Part shown: piece after piece, positions 9,204 to 17,346 of the stretch
Position numbering within the stretch: the first letter of the stretch is position 1
How the letters are laid out: each line of letters starts with the position of its first letter
Notes under the pieces: generated by a model
Told to the model about the DNA's origin: nothing
The model's database searches: none
The model's input: the letters and a program-made list of their open reading frames with translations, nothing else
NCBI GenBank assembly: GCA_020636505.1
Contig: JACJXR010000005.1
Location: 1-64,000 of the forward strand
DNA from: Chitinophagales bacterium
GTDB taxonomy: Bacteria; Bacteroidota; Bacteroidia; Chitinophagales; Chitinophagaceae
DNA: 64,000 bases
Reading direction: 5' to 3'
Made by a program: the position numbers and the translations under genes

Positions 9204-9866
9204 ATGAACAACTTGATATTTCTGTTCTATTATTCTGCAATAGTCGTTTCGATTATTATTGGAGTAATAAATCATAAACATTTTCAAAATAGCACTAAAG
9301 CTATTCTAGCATTCTTATTTCTAACTGCTACATCAGAAATAATGAATTATACGGCTGTAGCTTTAGGGGAATATGGTGTACGTTACGCCATATTCCATTT
9401 TTATAGTATTGTAGAAATTTCCTTAATACTAGCTTTCTTTACTTATGCTTTAAAGATTCAAAAGCCTTTAAAAATTATAGGTTTCGGAACAGTTGTGTTT
9501 GTAATAATTAGCATAGTTAATATCATTTTTTTGCAACCACTTGATACATTGAACACCAATATCATATTACTGGAAGGGTTTACTATTATTTCATTATCAC
9601 TATATAGTATATACCATAAATTAAAATCAAACTTCGCAATCAATATGTTTATAGTTCCCGATGTACAAGTTTCGATATTATTCCTGTTAAGCTGGTGTGG
9701 CACTTTCTTTTTCTGGTCATTTATTAAAATACTATATTCTAAAAAATGGAATTATATAGAACCTGTTTTGGATGGACATATGATTCTGAATATTTTCTTC
9801 TACACAGGTATAGCAGCAGTTTTCTATTTCTATCCTAAAAAGCGCATAGCTCATGAACACAGCTGA
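9204..9866 (+). CDS. Seven-transmembrane protein, candidate sensor subunit
   Basis: 220 residues with about seven hydrophobic segments (near 4-23, 33-54, 61-83, 90-110, 118-137, 150-176 and 191-210), short loops and no soluble domain. There is no family I can name with confidence; the topology resembles 7TM sensor modules. The gene is distinctly more AT-rich than the kinase gene after it. Its end overlaps the histidine kinase start by 14 nt, which suggests coupled translation. That kinase has one membrane helix and no sensory domain, so this protein may supply the sensing function. Confidence 0.8.
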   Translation: MNNLIFLFYYSAIVVSIIIGVINHKHFQNSTKAILAFLFLTATSEIMNYTAVALGEYGVRYAIFHFYSIVEISLILAFFTYALKIQKPLKIIGFGTVVFVIISIVNIIFLQPLDTLNTNIILLEGFTIISLSLYSIYHKLKSNFAINMFIVPDVQVSILFLLSWCGTFFFWSFIKILYSKKWNYIEPVLDGHMILNIFFYTGIAAVFYFYPKKRIAHEHS

Positions 9867-10632
9867 GGTAGCTATTATATTCATTATTGGTTCGCTTACG
9901 CTATTGGTGTTTGTGCTGTTTGTTGTGCTGATACTTTTCGAGTATCGCAAGCGGCAGGTAAGGCATATCACCGAAAAGTTGGAGCTGAAACACCGCTATC
10001 AAAATGAGGTGTTGCAAACGCAACTGGAAGTGCAGGAGCAGTCTTTCAAGTATGTATCAGAAGAGCTGCATGATAACATAGCACAGATGCTGAGCCTTGT
10101 AAAGATCAAGCTATACAAAACGGCCGGCAAAACAGAAGATGAAAACATAAAAGCAGGATTGGAAACCAGCACCGACCTACTGAGCAAAACCATGGACGAC
10201 CTTCGCAACCTCAGCCATACACTTAGCGGAGGATTGGTATCGAAACTTCCCCTACCTGAAAGCTTGGAGAAAGAACTGAACTATGTGCGCAATGCCAATG
10301 AAATGGATGCAGCACTATCCCTCGAAGGTGAAGAGTACGACCTACCGGGCGAAAAGAAATTGCTCATATTCCGCATCGTGCAGGAGGCAATAGGTAACGC
10401 CATAAAACACGGAAAAGCTAAGCGCATAAATATTAATTTAGCTTACGCACCTACACAACTCACACTCACCATTGCAGACGACGGCAAGGGCTTTGACACC
10501 AAACTGCTGAACGACAGCAAAGGATTGGGCTTGCAAAACATGCAGGTACGTGCAAAGCTTTTGGGGAGTATGGATGTGGCGTCGAGTGAAAACGGCACCA
10601 CCATCACACTTAAGATAGATACCGATGAGTGA
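9853..10632 (+). CDS. Sensor histidine kinase, HisKA_3 (NarX/DesK type)
   Basis: 259 residues. There is one N-terminal membrane helix (about 8-30), a short coiled-coil-like linker, and the dimerisation/phosphoacceptor region with His73 in ELHDNIAQ. The GHKL ATPase domain shows an N-box EAIGNAIKHGKA (about 177), a G1 box DDGKGFD (about 208) and a G2 box GLGLQNMQVRA (about 225). No PAS, HAMP or periplasmic sensor domain is present. It overlaps the response regulator gene by 8 nt, so the two are an obvious cognate pair. Confidence 0.93.
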   Translation: MNTAEVAIIFIIGSLTLLVFVLFVVLILFEYRKRQVRHITEKLELKHRYQNEVLQTQLEVQEQSFKYVSEELHDNIAQMLSLVKIKLYKTAGKTEDENIKAGLETSTDLLSKTMDDLRNLSHTLSGGLVSKLPLPESLEKELNYVRNANEMDAALSLEGEEYDLPGEKKLLIFRIVQEAIGNAIKHGKAKRININLAYAPTQLTLTIADDGKGFDTKLLNDSKGLGLQNMQVRAKLLGSMDVASSENGTTITLKIDTDE

Positions 10633-11281
10633 CATCATAAAAATAGCACTGGCAGACGACCATACACTTTTCCGCAAAGGGGTGGAAGAGTTGATAGATG
10701 ATTTTGAGAATATGGAAGTGTTGTATAGTGTAGGCAACGGGCAAGAGTTGGTAGACAAACTGAAAGTCTCCAAAGAACTGCCTGATGTTTGCCTGTTGGA
10801 CATCAACATGCCGGAGCTGAATGGTTTTGAAACTGCAAAACAAATAAAGGAGAATTGGCCCGACATAAAGATATTGGCCGTATCGGTTTACGATTCGGAG
10901 TTCAACATCATCGGTATGCTTAAAGCCGGTGCCGGTGGATATGTATTGAAAGACTCACAACCCGACGCATTACAAAGAGCCATAGAAGGGGTTTATAAAA
11001 ACGGTTTTTATCATTCAGAATTGGTGACCGGTAAAATATTGCATCAACTGATATCGCAACCGCAAGAGGTAAGCTCTGCACAACTGAACGAAAAAGAGAT
11101 CACATTCCTAAAACACTGTTGCTCCGAAATGACTTATAAGGAGATAGCAGACATAATGGGTATCAGCCATCGCACGATAGACAGCTACCGCGACCAACTG
11201 TTCGCCAAACTGGATATACGCTCCCGTACAGGGTTAGTGATGTATGCACTCAAGACCGGTATTGCCACACTCGATGCTTAA
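10625..11281 (+). CDS. LuxR/NarL-family response regulator
   Basis: 218 residues. The receiver domain has the acidic pocket DD at 11-12 and the phosphoacceptor Asp59 (LLDINMPELNG). A GerE-type helix-turn-helix at about 153-211 (LNEKEITFLKHCCSEMTYKEIADIMGISHRTIDSYR) is the DNA-binding output. It is cognate to the overlapping kinase. Target genes are unknown; the inverted GTGTTTTCAC repeats upstream of the operon are a candidate autoregulatory site. The stop shares the tetramer TTAA with the convergent GNAT gene. Confidence 0.94.
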   Translation: MSDIIKIALADDHTLFRKGVEELIDDFENMEVLYSVGNGQELVDKLKVSKELPDVCLLDINMPELNGFETAKQIKENWPDIKILAVSVYDSEFNIIGMLKAGAGGYVLKDSQPDALQRAIEGVYKNGFYHSELVTGKILHQLISQPQEVSSAQLNEKEITFLKHCCSEMTYKEIADIMGISHRTIDSYRDQLFAKLDIRSRTGLVMYALKTGIATLDA

Positions 11282-12132
11282 CCCAACTCAAAAGTTGTTA
11301 TCCCGAATATCTTATCGATAGGAAGATTTGGTGGAGTGCCATAGTACATACGTGCGCATTCAAATATATATTCGGCATTGTATTTATTGACCAGCTCAAC
11401 TGCTTGTGCATTTGTTACCGGTATATCCATAATCAACTGTGCTCCTGTTGATGAATTCAAACATGCTTTGTATAACTCTTCGGCAACCATAGCATCATCT
11501 GCAAACAAAGGGCATACCTTATAGTCCTTTTGCAACCTCCTCACTGCAGCAAAGCCCTTTAGCTCATCACCTACCATATATTTAAATGTCTTAGTGCCGG
11601 GCATTTGCAACCATGGCCGCATAAACTGTGGCCTGTCAAACCCAAAACACTGCTTGTCGTAAGCAAGTACCGCATCCATATCTTCTTCTTGTATGGATGT
11701 GATGTGCTCATTGACAATATGCTCTTCTCCTGCTTTGCTGTAACGTTCGTCCCTAAATGCAATGGTAAATCCACCCTTTGCATAAAAGGGTTGCATGGCT
11801 ACAACACCATCCATACCGATCGTTGCACCTTCTTTCAATCGAGACAACAAAGTATTACGCCTTTTAAACCATAAACTACTTCCTATCCCTTTAGATCTGT
11901 ATTCGGGCTTTACAAGAAACAAGCCCATGAAACCAAAATCACCGTTGTAAGAAACAATGGAGCCACCACCTATCAGTTCTTCATCTTTATATATACCCAT
12001 GAAACCTTGAGGGTCGGTCGCCCAAAATACTTCCGCATCATGCGGACCGGGATTCCACCCTTCTTCCTCTGTCCATTGCATGAGTTCCTTCAGTCCCGCG
12101 TAGTCCAGTTGCTTAATTTCCAGCTCTTCCAT
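11278..12132 (-). CDS. Two-domain GNAT acetyltransferase
   Basis: About 284 residues from ATG 12132 (MEELEIKQLDYAG); ATGs at 12138 and 12174 are also in frame. The N-terminal GNAT domain carries the acetyl-CoA pyrophosphate loop as VKPEYRSKGIGSSLW. The second half (EDMDAVLAYDKQCFGFDRPQFMRPWLQMPG) matches the C-terminal Acetyltransf_18-type domain of YitH-like proteins. The substrate is unknown. It converges on the response regulator gene with a 4-nt overlap of stop codons. Confidence 0.82.
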   Translation of the reverse strand: MEELEIKQLDYAGLKELMQWTEEEGWNPGPHDAEVFWATDPQGFMGIYKDEELIGGGSIVSYNGDFGFMGLFLVKPEYRSKGIGSSLWFKRRNTLLSRLKEGATIGMDGVVAMQPFYAKGGFTIAFRDERYSKAGEEHIVNEHITSIQEEDMDAVLAYDKQCFGFDRPQFMRPWLQMPGTKTFKYMVGDELKGFAAVRRLQKDYKVCPLFADDAMVAEELYKACLNSSTGAQLIMDIPVTNAQAVELVNKYNAEYIFECARMYYGTPPNLPIDKIFGITTFELG

Positions 12133-12433
12133 ATTCATAACGTGCTCCAAATTTGAATAACCAATATACCACAACCAAAAGTCTAATTTCAGCCAAAATA
12201 GACCCTCTTAAAAGTGACAATATTATTAAAATAATATAATATATAATATAATTATTTATTTACTCAAATATTAAAAGAATAAATCTTCATTATACATGCA
12301 AATAAACACAATATATCGCAAGCCATTGATTTTCATGCCATAGATATAAAATTACTTATACAGAAAATGTTTAATGTCAAAAATGCACCCTAAATCGGTA
12401 AAATTTACATTTTTTAGATAGGCGGCTGTTTGT

Positions 12434-12441
12434 TACATTTG
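12434..12441 (+). promoter_or_regulatory. -7 element TACATTTG upstream of the radA-leader hairpin
   Basis: Exact TAnnTTTG match. Transcription would begin near 12448 and meet the hairpin at 12474-12510 after about 60 nt, before radA. The -33 region is only T-rich. Confidence 0.45.
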
Positions 12442-12447
12442 TATCAA

Positions 12448-12510
12448 GTTGTGAATTTAATGGGTTAGTAAGTAAGAGCCGCAGGATTCTTCCAGCGGCT
12501 CTTCTCTTTT
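12448..12510 (+). ncRNA. Candidate short RNA or attenuated leader upstream of radA
   Basis: Defined only by a TAnnTTTG box at 12434 and a terminator-like hairpin at 12474-12510; the 5' end is approximate. It has no recognised RNA family. It could instead be a radA leader with premature termination. Confidence 0.3.
12474..12510 (+). terminator. Terminator-like hairpin just before radA
   Basis: AAGAGCCGC (12474-12482) pairs with GCGGCTCTT (12495-12503) and is followed by CTCTTTT. No plus-strand gene lies upstream; the neighbouring GNAT gene runs the other way. Confidence 0.6.
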
Positions 12511-12513
12511 GTG

Positions 12514-12521
12514 TATTTTCG
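12514..12521 (+). promoter_or_regulatory. -7-like element TATTTTCG, leaderless start of radA
   Basis: One mismatch to TAnnTTTG and 7 nt before ATG 12529. The identical octamer sits 6 nt before the ATG of the lipoprotein gene at 56369. Confidence 0.4.
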
Positions 12522-12528
12522 TCTTCTT

Positions 12529-13908
12529 ATGCCCAAAACAAAAACAGCCTTTTTCTGCCAACAATGCGGTTACGAAACACCTAAGTGGACCGGCAAATGC
12601 CCGTCCTGCGGGGCTTGGAACAGTTTTACCGAAGAGGTGATACAGCGAGAAGATAAGAAGGGAAGACAGGTTCAAGACTGGGATGATGCCGCCAAAGAGC
12701 TGCGCAAAGCTCATAAGCTGGACGAGGTGATTCCCCAAGCCGAAATAAGGATGATATCTCCCGACAGCGAGCTCAACCGAGTACTCGGTGGAGGCATTGT
12801 ACCGGGTTCGGTGGTGCTGGTGGGTGGTGAGCCCGGCATAGGAAAATCAACTCTTTTTCTACAATGCGCATTACAATGGAAGCAGTTGAGGACATTGTAC
12901 ATTTCGGGCGAAGAAAGCGCACAACAGATTAAGCTACGTGCAGAAAGAGTAGGTGTCAGAAATGAGCAATTGTTCCTTTTGACGGCCACAGATACAGCTA
13001 CCATTTTCCAAGAAATAAAGAAAGTAAAACCACAGTTGGTTATTGTCGATTCGATACAAACACTCGAATCCCCATATATAGAATCAGCATCAGGAAGTGT
13101 ATCACAAGTGCGTGAATGTGCCGCCGAGTTGCAACGCTTTGCAAAGTCGAGTAATGTACCTGTCTGCATCATCGGCCACATCACAAAAGAAGGCTCCATC
13201 GCCGGGCCAAAAGTATTGGAGCACATGGTCGATACTGTTTTACAATTCGAGGGCGATCGTCATTATGCATATAGGATATTGCGCACCATCAAAAACCGTT
13301 TCGGGTCCACATCAGAGCTGGGTATATACGAAATGGTATCCACAGGGATGCGCCCTGTGAGTAATCCATCAGAGATACTGCTTTCCCAGCACGACGAACC
13401 ACTAAGCGGCATAGCAATAGCTTCTACTATGGAAGGTATGCGTCCACTGATGATAGAAATACAAGCATTGGTAACTCAGGCAGTATATGGCACACCACAA
13501 CGTACAGTCAGTGGTATGGATTTGCGTAGGCTCCAACTTTTATTGGCAGTATTGGAGAAACGAGGTGGGTTCCACTTTGGAAGTAAAGATGTATTCGTCA
13601 ATATAGCCGGAGGACTTAAGATAGAAGACCCTTCCATTGAATTGGCACTGGTTTGTGCTTTGTTATCCTCGTATGAGGATACTGCTTTGCCTGCCAACAT
13701 CTGTTTTATAGGCGAAGTAGGGCTTTCGGGTGAAATACGTGCTGTGAACCGTATAGATCAACGAATTGCTGAAGCGGATAAGTTGGGTATGGATATGGTG
13801 GTGATACCCAAAGCAAATGCCAAGGGGTTGGATACCAAAGGACTGAACATACAAGTAAAAACCGCCAATAAGGTGGAAGAAGTATATCGTATGTTGTTCA
13901 ATAAGTAA
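12529..13908 (+). CDS. radA: DNA repair protein RadA (Sms)
   Basis: RecA-like branch-migration ATPase of recombinational repair. 459 residues from ATG 12529. The N-terminal zinc finger uses Cys10, Cys13, Cys24 and Cys27. Walker A GGEPGIGKST is near residues 99-108, and the RadA-specific KNRFG motif is near residue 255. A Lon-protease-like C-terminal domain follows. A GTG at 12511 would add six residues before the zinc finger but sits right after the hairpin, so it is unlikely. comF follows after 3 nt. Confidence 0.96.
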   Translation: MPKTKTAFFCQQCGYETPKWTGKCPSCGAWNSFTEEVIQREDKKGRQVQDWDDAAKELRKAHKLDEVIPQAEIRMISPDSELNRVLGGGIVPGSVVLVGGEPGIGKSTLFLQCALQWKQLRTLYISGEESAQQIKLRAERVGVRNEQLFLLTATDTATIFQEIKKVKPQLVIVDSIQTLESPYIESASGSVSQVRECAAELQRFAKSSNVPVCIIGHITKEGSIAGPKVLEHMVDTVLQFEGDRHYAYRILRTIKNRFGSTSELGIYEMVSTGMRPVSNPSEILLSQHDEPLSGIAIASTMEGMRPLMIEIQALVTQAVYGTPQRTVSGMDLRRLQLLLAVLEKRGGFHFGSKDVFVNIAGGLKIEDPSIELALVCALLSSYEDTALPANICFIGEVGLSGEIRAVNRIDQRIAEADKLGMDMVVIPKANAKGLDTKGLNIQVKTANKVEEVYRMLFNK

Positions 13909-13911
13909 GGT

Positions 13912-14619
13912 ATGAGTGAGAATATTGTAAAAGATATGGCCGACGGACTCTCTCACCTCTTCTACCCTCGCTTGTGCGAGGGCTGCAACAAGCCTTTGCT
14001 CCAAGAAGAAGAAATACTGTGCTTGAATTGTAACATCTACAATCTACCACGCACAGCTTACCACCATATTCACGAGAACGAAACCTTCATGCGCTTCGCA
14101 GGCAGGGTGAAGATCGAGAAAGCCACCTCTTTGGCTTATTTCACCGAAAATGGGCTGCTACAGCACCTACTACATAGGCTCAAATACGAAAATAGGAAAG
14201 ATATTGGATATTTTCTGGGCAAAACACTTGGCTATGACTTACAACAGGTGAAATGGGCTGTAGGTTTCGACGCGATTGTTCCAGTACCGCTACATCCCAA
14301 AAAAGAAGCGGAAAGGGGCTTCAATCAAGCAAACATCATTGCACAAGGCTTGAACGAAGTACTGAATGTTCCCGTAATAGATAATGTGCTCTATCGAAAC
14401 AGGTTTACAGAGTCTCAAACTCAAAAAAGCCGCGAAGAAAGAATGTTGAACATGCGAGAAGCATTTTCATTATCCGAAGCATTGTTACTAAAGGACAAAC
14501 ACATATTGTTGATAGATGATGTATTGACCACAGGAGCCACTTTGGAAGCCTGCGCTTTGGCACTTTCTCAAGCCGAAGGAACGGTTATCGGCATTGCAAC
14601 GGTCGGTATTGCAGGTTAA
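13912..14619 (+). CDS. comF: ComF-family phosphoribosyltransferase-like protein
   Basis: 235 residues. An N-terminal zinc-ribbon region contains LCEGCNKPL...LCLNC. The C-terminal PRT domain has the PRPP-binding motif LLIDDVLTTGATLE near residues 198-211. ComF proteins are needed for natural transformation in several bacteria, where they act with ssDNA-handling proteins. The 3-nt spacing after radA, whose product also assists recombination of transforming DNA, fits such a role. That functional link is inference. Confidence 0.88.
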   Translation: MSENIVKDMADGLSHLFYPRLCEGCNKPLLQEEEILCLNCNIYNLPRTAYHHIHENETFMRFAGRVKIEKATSLAYFTENGLLQHLLHRLKYENRKDIGYFLGKTLGYDLQQVKWAVGFDAIVPVPLHPKKEAERGFNQANIIAQGLNEVLNVPVIDNVLYRNRFTESQTQKSREERMLNMREAFSLSEALLLKDKHILLIDDVLTTGATLEACALALSQAEGTVIGIATVGIAG

Positions 14620-14735
14620 GCACTGATTATTCATTACGATTATATCTTACTTGTTGCTTTTTATACCGAATAGAACTAATTTAAAGGCAATTTTATATAG
14701 GCCTGCCTATTGAGATAAAAACGTAAAAAAGACTT

Positions 14736-15971
14736 ATGAAGAAACATTTTTTGCTCATCGGTTCATTGTTGCTCACATCCATGGTGTATGGAGCAGGTTT
14801 TCAGTTGAATCTGCAAGGTATGAGACAATTGGCTATGGGTGGTTCAGGTACCGCCATACCATGGGATGCATCAACTGTATTTTATAACCCCGGCGGCCTT
14901 TCCGCTTTGGAAAACGTACAGATATACGGCAGTGTGAACGCACTGATGCCACGCGCACGTTTTGCACAAGCACCTACGGGTACCTATACCGTAGATGCAA
15001 ACAGCAAAACTTACACACCCTTCAACCTTTACGTTGCAGGTCCTCTAGGTTATAAAACGCCATGGAGCTTCGGTGTCGGTGTTTACACGCCATTTGGTAC
15101 AGGTATCGACTGGGGTAAAGATTGGGTAGGACGTTTCATCATTCAGGATATCAGCCTGCAAACAATATTCATACAACCTACAGTAAGCTACCAAATAGCT
15201 GAAAACATATCCTTGGGTGCCGGTTTTGTATATGCAACAGGTAATGTTGAATTGAACAAGGCCATACCTACCATCAACTCTGCAGGAGGCGAAGGTCAAG
15301 CAAGGCTTACAGGCCGTGCAAACGGTGTGGGCTTCAACGTGGGTTTGCACCTGACTCCTTCTGAGGATGTGGTGATAGGCTTCACATACCGCTCTCAAGT
15401 GAATATGAAAGTGAAGAGAGGATATGCCGAGTTCTCGAACATACCGAGCACTTTGTCAAGTTCATTTGTGAACACAGCGTTCAAATCAGAGCTACCACTT
15501 CCTCAAGTGGCATCTGTGGGTATAGGTGTTCATGTAAGCGAAAAAGTTACTCTTCAATTCGATGCGAACTATACAGGCTGGGCATCATATGACAGCTTGA
15601 TATTCGACTTCGAAAACAATACTTCGGCATTGTCTGACAGTAGGTCACCTCGTCGCTACAAGAGCACTGTTGCGCTTCGCGGCGGTATGCACTACCAACA
15701 TTCCGACAGGTTCGCACTTATGGTGGGTACGGCATACGACCCAAGCCCTGTAAGGGATGGGTTTGTAAATCCTGACCTTCCTGATTCTAAGCGCATATTG
15801 GCCACAGGCGGTCTGTCGTTCAAACTTTGGGAAAGACTGACTGCGATTGGCGTGTTCGAATACGTTTTTGCCGATGTAAGAACAGGTACCAGCAACGAGA
15901 ATGGTTTTACAGGCAAATACCAATCAAGAGTGGTGAATCCGGGTATTGCCATCACTTATGATTTCAAATAA
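14736..15971 (+). CDS. FadL/OmpP1-family outer membrane transporter
   Basis: Outer-membrane beta-barrel for uptake of long-chain fatty acids or other hydrophobic compounds. 411 residues with a Sec signal peptide cleaved near residue 19-20 (VYG-AGFQL). The N-terminal hatch region carries GMRQLAMGGSGTAIPWDASTVFYNPGGLS, with the NPGGLS motif typical of the family. Repeated amphipathic strands follow, ending in an aromatic C-terminal residue region (ITYDFK). It is co-transcribed with a SGNH-hydrolase lipoprotein gene 19 nt downstream, which may release the acyl chains it imports. Confidence 0.92.
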   Translation: MKKHFLLIGSLLLTSMVYGAGFQLNLQGMRQLAMGGSGTAIPWDASTVFYNPGGLSALENVQIYGSVNALMPRARFAQAPTGTYTVDANSKTYTPFNLYVAGPLGYKTPWSFGVGVYTPFGTGIDWGKDWVGRFIIQDISLQTIFIQPTVSYQIAENISLGAGFVYATGNVELNKAIPTINSAGGEGQARLTGRANGVGFNVGLHLTPSEDVVIGFTYRSQVNMKVKRGYAEFSNIPSTLSSSFVNTAFKSELPLPQVASVGIGVHVSEKVTLQFDANYTGWASYDSLIFDFENNTSALSDSRSPRRYKSTVALRGGMHYQHSDRFALMVGTAYDPSPVRDGFVNPDLPDSKRILATGGLSFKLWERLTAIGVFEYVFADVRTGTSNENGFTGKYQSRVVNPGIAITYDFK

Positions 15972-15990
15972 AAACTTTAAAAGTAACAGC

Positions 15991-17295
15991 ATGAAGAAGC
16001 TATATATATATGGTCTCATAGTTTTAGGTTTTGCAGCTTGTAAGCCTAATATTGAACCTGACACCCCGCAAAGAGGTGATGCGGATTTCTCAAACTATTT
16101 GGCAGTCGGCAACTCAACATCAGCAGGCTATACAGATGGTTCATTGTATGTAACAGGACAACAAAACTCCTTCCCGAACATACTTGCAAAGCAATTTAGG
16201 TCTGTCGGTGGTGGTGAGTTCAGACAACCATTGGTACGTGGTGAGCACGGATGGCCTGTTGCCAAAAAGGTCTTGGGTGTTGTTCAAGGTAAGTGTGATA
16301 GCTTGCCTTCTGTAAAACCAACCGACTTCAAAGGTGCATTGGATACTCCGGGCACATACTTGAACATATCCTCACAGGGACCGTTCAACAACCAAGGTGT
16401 GCCGGGCATCAAGGCTGTACACTATGGCATTAAGGGTTATGCAATGTTGAACCCGTTCGCAGGACGTATGTTCACCAACCCTGCTACAACAAGCGCACTT
16501 GACCAAATAATCTATGCCAACTACTCATTCTTCACTTTGTGGGTAGGTTCAAACGATGTATTGAGCTATGCAAGTTCAGGTGGTGATCAAGGAACAGACT
16601 CTATATCATTGAGTACACACTTCGGTATTGCTTATGACAGCATCATGAACACCATTACCAGAAATGGTTCCAAGGGTGTTGTCTTGACCATACCAAGCAT
16701 TACAGATATACCTTTCTTCAGGGCAATATCTCCGAAAGGATTGGCGGGTGTAAAAGCAGAAGATGCCAACAAGTTGAATCTTGCTTACAACGGAACACAA
16801 GTACACTTTGAAGAAGGTGACAACTACTTTGTGATACAAGATGCGGCACATCCAAACGGTTTCCGTCAGATAACCCAAGATGAGTTGGTTTGCTTGACAT
16901 TGCCGATAGACTCTGTAAAATGTGCCGGTTGGGGAACCATCAAACCGATACCGGGTAGATATGTTTTGACAAGAAGCGAAATAGACAAAGTAAATGCCGC
17001 TCTTGTAGCATTCAACGGTCACATACAAAGGCTTGCAGCCAAATACCAAATACCTGTTTTGGTAACCGACGATTTCTTCTTGGGTACAAGAGACAACGGC
17101 GGCTACAGCAGCAATGGTATCAACTTCACGCTTAAATATGTATCAGGTGGTATATTCTCACTTGATGGTATACACTTGACAGGTAAAGGGAACGCCCTAT
17201 TGGCAAACTTTATCATAGACAGGATCAACGCACATTACGGTTCGTCCATCCCTCATGCTGACCCGAACAGCTATGAAGGTATAAGGATGCCTTAA
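15991..17295 (+). CDS. SGNH/GDSL-like hydrolase lipoprotein
   Basis: 434 residues from ATG 15991 (MKKLYIYGLIVLGFAAC), with the lipidated Cys at residue 17. An earlier in-frame ATG at 15946 overlaps the fadL-like gene and would bury the signal peptide. Catalytic blocks: VGNSTSAGY (block I, Asn in place of Asp, nucleophile Ser42), WVGSNDV near 185 (block III Asn), and LDGIHLTGKG near 391-400 (block V Asp/His). It is probably an envelope esterase or lipase partnering the upstream FadL barrel. The exact substrate is unknown. Confidence 0.88.
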   Translation: MKKLYIYGLIVLGFAACKPNIEPDTPQRGDADFSNYLAVGNSTSAGYTDGSLYVTGQQNSFPNILAKQFRSVGGGEFRQPLVRGEHGWPVAKKVLGVVQGKCDSLPSVKPTDFKGALDTPGTYLNISSQGPFNNQGVPGIKAVHYGIKGYAMLNPFAGRMFTNPATTSALDQIIYANYSFFTLWVGSNDVLSYASSGGDQGTDSISLSTHFGIAYDSIMNTITRNGSKGVVLTIPSITDIPFFRAISPKGLAGVKAEDANKLNLAYNGTQVHFEEGDNYFVIQDAAHPNGFRQITQDELVCLTLPIDSVKCAGWGTIKPIPGRYVLTRSEIDKVNAALVAFNGHIQRLAAKYQIPVLVTDDFFLGTRDNGGYSSNGINFTLKYVSGGIFSLDGIHLTGKGNALLANFIIDRINAHYGSSIPHADPNSYEGIRMP

Positions 17296-17317
17296 TAAAT
17301 CTTATAGATGATATTTA

Positions 17318-17346
17318 AAGAGCACCTGCATTTGCAGGTGCTTTTT
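17318..17346. terminator. Bidirectional hairpin terminator
   Basis: Perfect 10-bp stem: AGCACCTGCA (17321-17330) and TGCAGGTGCT (17333-17342), then TTTT. It lies between the convergent SGNH hydrolase and LRR genes. Confidence 0.85.

Larger units (their letters stand above)
12133..12528. other. AT-rich intergenic region between the GNAT gene and radA
   Basis: About 395 bp without a protein gene. Positions 12220-12290 are almost pure A/T (runs of ataatataatat type). The right part holds a promoter-like box (12434), a terminator-like hairpin (12474-12510) and a second promoter-like box (12514). I found no DnaA-box cluster, tRNA or clear short ORF. Confidence 0.7.

Noticed and set aside
12200..12300. 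Replication-origin-like AT-rich tract
   Set aside because: No DnaA-box cluster and no dnaA/dnaN/gid neighbours; only AT richness supports it.
14697..14710. ATAGGC-ct-GCCTAT hairpin before the FadL-type gene
   Set aside because: Short stem without a T-run and no clear regulatory role; could be chance.
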